Source of the DNA: JAQBFJ01 sp032123435
GTDB lineage: Bacteria > Verrucomicrobiota > Kiritimatiellia > UBA8416 > JAQBFJ01
Length of the DNA stretch: 17,867 bases
Assembly (NCBI GenBank): GCA_032123435.1
Contig: JAQBFJ010000126.1
Span: 1-17,867 of the forward strand
Reading direction: 5' to 3'
Shown here one piece after another: positions 14,746-17,867 of this stretch. Position numbers and translations under genes: made by a program. Under the pieces are notes generated by a model. It ran no database searches. It was not told the DNA's origin and saw nothing but the letters and a program-made list of their open reading frames with translations. The number at the start of each line of letters is the position of its first letter. The stretch's first letter is position 1.

Positions 14746-15819
14746 ATGAAAACGAGTGATTTTGACTATTATCTCCCGCCGGAACTTATCGCTCAAAGAC
14801 CGCCGCCTGATCGGCCGGAAGCCAGAATGATGATTGTAAATCGTGACGATGGTGAATTCCGTCATGCCTGCATTGCGAACTTGCCCGATTATCTGATGGA
14901 AGGTGACCTGCTAGTGGTTAATAATACCCGCGTTATACCGGCGCGGATATTTGGACACAAGGACGGTAGTGGCGGCAATGTAGAGTTGTTATTGTTGGAG
15001 CAAAAAGAAAGTTGTTCGACCCCAGGGAACCCGTTTGATTCCATATGGAATTGTTTGTGCCGGATGTCCGGAACAGCCCGAAAGAATATGCGGTTCGTAA
15101 TGGCTGGCGGCGATATTACGGCTAATGTCGTTGATGCGGGACATGGAGGCGAAATGCGTGTTCAGCTTTGTTGCAGAAGACCATTACTCGATATTCTGGA
15201 AAAACAAGGAGTGCCTCCGGTACCGCCCTATATTAAACGCGAAAAGGGTACGAAATTGCTGATAGACCTTGATAGAACACGGTATCAGACTGTGTATGCC
15301 CAAGACTATGGATCTGTAGCTGCTCCGACCGCAGGTTTGCATTTTACGCAAATGTTGCTGGAAAAAATCCGGGAACGCGGAGTTAATATTGTTACTGTGA
15401 CTCTTCATATTGGCCTTGGGACATTCAAGCCGGTAAAAACGGAAAACATTAAAGATCATCGAATGGAATCAGAGCGGTACATTGTTAATGAAGCGGCGGC
15501 AGAGGCGATTAACGCGACGCGGCGTGCGAGGAACAGGATAATTGCTGTTGGAAGCACTACCGTCAGAACGCTGGAAACGATTGTCAAGAAACATGGATGC
15601 ATTAAAGCTGATTCTGGAAGATCGTCGTTGTTTATTCATCCGCCATATGAATTCCAAAGCGTGGACGCGATGCTGACGAATTTCCACCTTCCGAAATCAA
15701 CCTTGATAATGATGGTCAGTGCATTAGCTGGTCGCGACGTGATTATGCGTGCCTATGAAGAGGCAATCAAGGAGCGATACAGATTTTACAGTTATGGAGA
15801 CTGCATGTTGATCTTATGA
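14746..15819 (+). CDS. queA: S-adenosylmethionine:tRNA ribosyltransferase-isomerase
   Basis: QueA transfers and rearranges the ribose of SAM onto preQ1 in tRNA, giving epoxyqueuosine in GUN anticodons. The protein is 357 aa, within the family's 340-360 range. Conserved blocks run in order: LPPELIAQRPPPDRPEARMM (10-29), NNTRVIPAR (59-67), PPYIKR (160-165), YQTVYA (180-185), APTAGLHF (193-200), HIGLGTF (221-227), VGSTTVRTLE and TNFHLPKSTL (311-320), ending with RFYSYGDCMLIL. The gap after the ABC exporter is 46 bases, so it may be read from the same transcript. No Shine-Dalgarno sequence is seen before the ATG, but the MKTSDFDYYLP start fits family members. It converges with the response regulator gene, 25 bases away. 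Confidence 0.97.
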   Translation: MKTSDFDYYLPPELIAQRPPPDRPEARMMIVNRDDGEFRHACIANLPDYLMEGDLLVVNNTRVIPARIFGHKDGSGGNVELLLLEQKESCSTPGNPFDSIWNCLCRMSGTARKNMRFVMAGGDITANVVDAGHGGEMRVQLCCRRPLLDILEKQGVPPVPPYIKREKGTKLLIDLDRTRYQTVYAQDYGSVAAPTAGLHFTQMLLEKIRERGVNIVTVTLHIGLGTFKPVKTENIKDHRMESERYIVNEAAAEAINATRRARNRIIAVGSTTVRTLETIVKKHGCIKADSGRSSLFIHPPYEFQSVDAMLTNFHLPKSTLIMMVSALAGRDVIMRAYEEAIKERYRFYSYGDCMLIL

Positions 15820-15844
15820 TCAGATCATTGCTGAACACGCTGAG

Positions 15845-17191
15845 TTATTTGGTGATGCTGTATTTTTTCAAAAGGCGGTATAGAGTTGCTCGGTCAATAC
15901 CAAGAATATCGGCAGATCGGTGTTTGCGCCAGCCTGTCTTGTGAAGAATTTCCAGGATATATTCTCTTGTTCTTTTGTCTGTGATGCCTTGAAGCGTGTC
16001 ATCATCACATGTTGGGGTTTTTGATTTTGGGGCCACAAAATCTTTAACATCTAATACTTCATTTTGTGAAAGTACGACTGCGCGTTCAATCGCATGCTGT
16101 AACTCCCTGACATTGCCCTTCCATTCGAGAGAAGCCAGGTAATCCATGCCTTTTTTGGATATGGAAGACACTTTACAGGCGTATCTTTCGGAATAGACGG
16201 TAAGAAAATGTGAAGCCAGAAGATGAATGTCGGCCTGTCTTTCCCTGAGCGGAGGCAGATGTATGGGTATGACACAAAGGCGATAGAATAAATCCTCTCG
16301 GAACCTTCCTGATTTTACTTCATTTTGCAGATCCTTGTTTGTGGAGACAATCAGACGTGTATCAACACATATTTTCTGGTTGCCGCCCAGTCGTTCGAAT
16401 TCTCCTTCTTGAATCGCGCGAAGAAGCTTAGCTTGGAATTCAAGGCTTGTTTCCGCTATTTCATCAAGAAAAAGCGTGCCTTTGTTAGCATCCTCAAAAC
16501 GACCATGTCGAGTGACCAGTGCGCCGGTAAAGGCGCCTTTTTCATGTCCGAAAAGTTCGCTCTCAACGATGTTTGGATTAAGCGATGCGCAATTTAAAGC
16601 AATGAACGGTTTGCCTGAGCGAAGACTTTTGTAATGAATGGTTTGCGCGACAAGTTCCTTGCCTGTTCCTGTTTCACCGGTGATGAGCACAGTTGTGTCT
16701 GTTTGGGCGACTTTATTAATGAGTTCGAAAACGGCCATAATGTTATCGCATCTTCCTATTAAACGTTCGCCGTACATGCCTCCAGCCGAGAGTTCAGCGC
16801 GCAGGAATTCATTTTCACGCCGGAGCCTGGAATGTTCCAATGCCCGTTCGACGGTCAACCGGAGTTCAGACTCATCGGGGGGTTTGATGACATAATCAAA
16901 GGCGCCCAGCCTCATGGCTTTTACTGCTGATTTGACGTCAGCTTTGCCGGTTACAAGAACGACAGGGAGCCATGGGAGAACTTCTTTAACGGCTTTAACA
17001 ACATCTTCGCCATGCATGCCGGGCATATACACATCCGATATGACTAGATCAACGGGTATAGAAGAAAGATGATGTAACCCATCTTCTCCGGAATGTGCGC
17101 ATATTACATCAAAATCCCAGCTTTCCATGAGCAATTGAAGGGATTTTATGTCCAGAGGATCGTCGTCGATTAAGAGTACTGTTGATTTCAT
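15845..17191 (-). CDS. NtrC-family sigma-54-dependent response regulator
   Basis: Two-component response regulator of 448 aa that should activate sigma-54 RNA polymerase. The receiver domain (about 1-120) has the acidic pocket Asp9-Asp11, phospho-acceptor Asp53 (VISDVYMPG), Thr81 and Lys103 (IKPP). The AAA+ domain (about 143-375) has Walker A GETGTGKE (172-179), the sigma-54 contact loop GAFTGA (219-224), Walker B GTLFLDE (238-244) and arginine-finger segment RFREDLFYRL (296-305). The C-terminal Fis-type helix-turn-helix lies at about 408-445 (TGWRKHRSADILGIDRATLY). All catalytic motifs look intact. It is divergent from a histidine kinase gene 102 bases away, its probable partner. No Shine-Dalgarno sequence precedes the ATG; the upstream bases are an AT-rich run. 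The target genes are unknown. Confidence 0.95.
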   Translation of the reverse strand: MKSTVLLIDDDPLDIKSLQLLMESWDFDVICAHSGEDGLHHLSSIPVDLVISDVYMPGMHGEDVVKAVKEVLPWLPVVLVTGKADVKSAVKAMRLGAFDYVIKPPDESELRLTVERALEHSRLRRENEFLRAELSAGGMYGERLIGRCDNIMAVFELINKVAQTDTTVLITGETGTGKELVAQTIHYKSLRSGKPFIALNCASLNPNIVESELFGHEKGAFTGALVTRHGRFEDANKGTLFLDEIAETSLEFQAKLLRAIQEGEFERLGGNQKICVDTRLIVSTNKDLQNEVKSGRFREDLFYRLCVIPIHLPPLRERQADIHLLASHFLTVYSERYACKVSSISKKGMDYLASLEWKGNVRELQHAIERAVVLSQNEVLDVKDFVAPKSKTPTCDDDTLQGITDKRTREYILEILHKTGWRKHRSADILGIDRATLYRLLKKYSITK

Positions 17192-17293
17192 ATTTGTTTA
17201 ATATAATATGGCGGGGGAATGATGAAAAGTCCATAATAGTTTCATATTGTTGAAATTGCAGGCTGATATGTCAGTATTCGGTTAATAAACCCT
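17192..17293. promoter_or_regulatory. Divergent intergenic region between the response regulator and the histidine kinase
   Basis: This 102-base gap must carry the start signals for both genes. It holds an AT-rich stretch near 17191-17209 (TTTAATATAATAT), which offers a -10-like TATTAT on the minus strand, and a small inverted repeat CTGA-TATG-TCAG at 17263-17274. No well-spaced -35/-10 pair and no sigma-54 -24/-12 motif was found on either strand. Confidence 0.35.
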
Positions 17294-17867
17294 ATGTTTA
17301 AACGAGAAGATATACGTTACGGTAATTTTTGGGTGCGGCTTGTGTGCTGTTCTTCTGTAGCCCTGGCAGCAGCCAATGCCGTGCATTTCAATGTTCTTAT
17401 TGCGTGGGAAGAAGTAGCTCGTGAGCTTTTGTTCGGCGGCAGTGTTGTTAAGCATGGCAATGTCACGGAAGCAGTTGGAGTATTAATAATATTCTGTATC
17501 AGTATTATGCTTTGTATTCCGCGCATAGAACGGCCGCTTTTCATGGTTGGGTTTGGCGTAATGATCTGTCCTGTTTATATCTTGATCGTAATTGCGGCAG
17601 TTGCGGGGACTGGGTATATCATGCCAGTTGTTGCTCCTCTTGTCGGTGTTTTTGGTTCAACTACGGTACTGGAGACGATGGCGTGGAGTGAAGAAAGATC
17701 AAAGCGCAGGAAGCTGGAACGGCTGGAAGAGACTAAACAGAAATTTGTTGATATGCTGGTTCATGATTTAAGGAGGCGTATGTCTTCCGTGCTGACTTTG
17801 TTTTCTCTTCTTGAAAAGAAAATAGATATTAAATCTAAGGAAGTACAAGAGATGGTTGAGACCATAA
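17294..17867 (+). CDS. Membrane sensor histidine kinase, N-terminal part (runs off the window)
   Basis: An open frame from the ATG at 17294 reaches the right edge without a stop, giving 191 residues. Hydrophobic runs at about 13-37, 62-80, 83-106 and 108-127 suggest four membrane helices with only short loops, so sensing would occur in or near the membrane. The last three helices resemble the triple-helix block that follows CHASE2 domains, but no CHASE2 ectodomain is present. A basic helical linker (EERSKRRKLERLEETKQKF) leads to a HisKA-type segment with His157 as the likely phosphorylation site in LVHDLRRRMSSV. The position usually held by Pro is Arg here. The ATP-binding domain is outside the window. 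Its divergent NtrC-type neighbour is the likely partner. No Shine-Dalgarno sequence is visible. Confidence 0.8.
   Translation, partial: MFKREDIRYGNFWVRLVCCSSVALAAANAVHFNVLIAWEEVARELLFGGSVVKHGNVTEAVGVLIIFCISIMLCIPRIERPLFMVGFGVMICPVYILIVIAAVAGTGYIMPVVAPLVGVFGSTTVLETMAWSEERSKRRKLERLEETKQKFVDMLVHDLRRRMSSVLTLFSLLEKKIDIKSKEVQEMVETI

Noticed and set aside
15809..15828. Inverted repeat TGATCT/AGATCA between queA and the response regulator as a bidirectional terminator
   Set aside because: The stem is only six AT-rich base pairs and is not followed by a T-run on either strand. The overlapping ATGATC-A-GATCAT palindrome has too small a loop to be a hairpin.

Overview
This window looks like chromosomal DNA from a Gram-negative (double-membrane) bacterium. 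It encodes several lipoproteins, an LpoB-type activator of outer-membrane type, an MsbA-like lipid exporter and type IV pilus-class ATPases. A full GatCAB amidotransferase implies that Gln-tRNA and/or Asn-tRNA is made indirectly. The gene mix, moderate GC and weak or missing Shine-Dalgarno sites at several starts would fit the PVC superphylum (Kiritimatiellota, Lentisphaerota or relatives). That placement is an inference from gene content, not a demonstrated fact.

Layout. (1) Bases 1-122 hold no convincing gene. They fold into nested helices that pair fully only if the minus strand is transcribed, suggesting the 5' part of a structured RNA, possibly a group II intron, running out of the left edge. 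(2) Bases 181-2860, plus strand, carry four tightly packed genes: an unrecognised protein, a TPR/LysM lipoprotein, and two proteins that each have a charged or coiled-coil body and one C-terminal membrane anchor. (3) Bases 2855-4654, minus strand, carry a COG3014-like TPR lipoprotein and an LpoB-like lipoprotein, converging on block 2 with a 6-base overlap. (4) From a divergent promoter region near 4655-4839, the plus strand carries gatC, gatA and gatB. (5) Bases 8321-12858 hold a pilB-like, a pilT-like and a second pilB-like gene, all for extension/retraction-type secretion ATPases, preceded by a strong candidate sigma-54 promoter. (6) An MsbA-like ABC exporter and queA follow on the same strand. 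(7) At the right end an NtrC-family sigma-54 activator (minus strand) is divergent from a membrane histidine kinase cut off by the window edge.

How the parts may work together. GatCAB converts Glu-tRNA(Gln)/Asp-tRNA(Asn), and QueA makes queuosine precursor in tRNA; these are housekeeping. The two PilB-like proteins and the PilT-like protein would power assembly and disassembly of a type IV pilus or related type II secretion fibre; no pilin, PilC or PilQ gene is in the window. The kinase and NtrC-type regulator form a likely two-component pair, and the sigma-54-like site before the first pilB makes the pilus ATPase genes an attractive, untested target. Blocks 2 and 3 look like cell-envelope genes with peptidoglycan links (LysM, LpoB). 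Block 2 is the least described part of the window.

No gene-free stretch exceeds 300 bases. No tRNA, rRNA, CRISPR array or complete insertion sequence was seen, and no strong intrinsic terminator was found.
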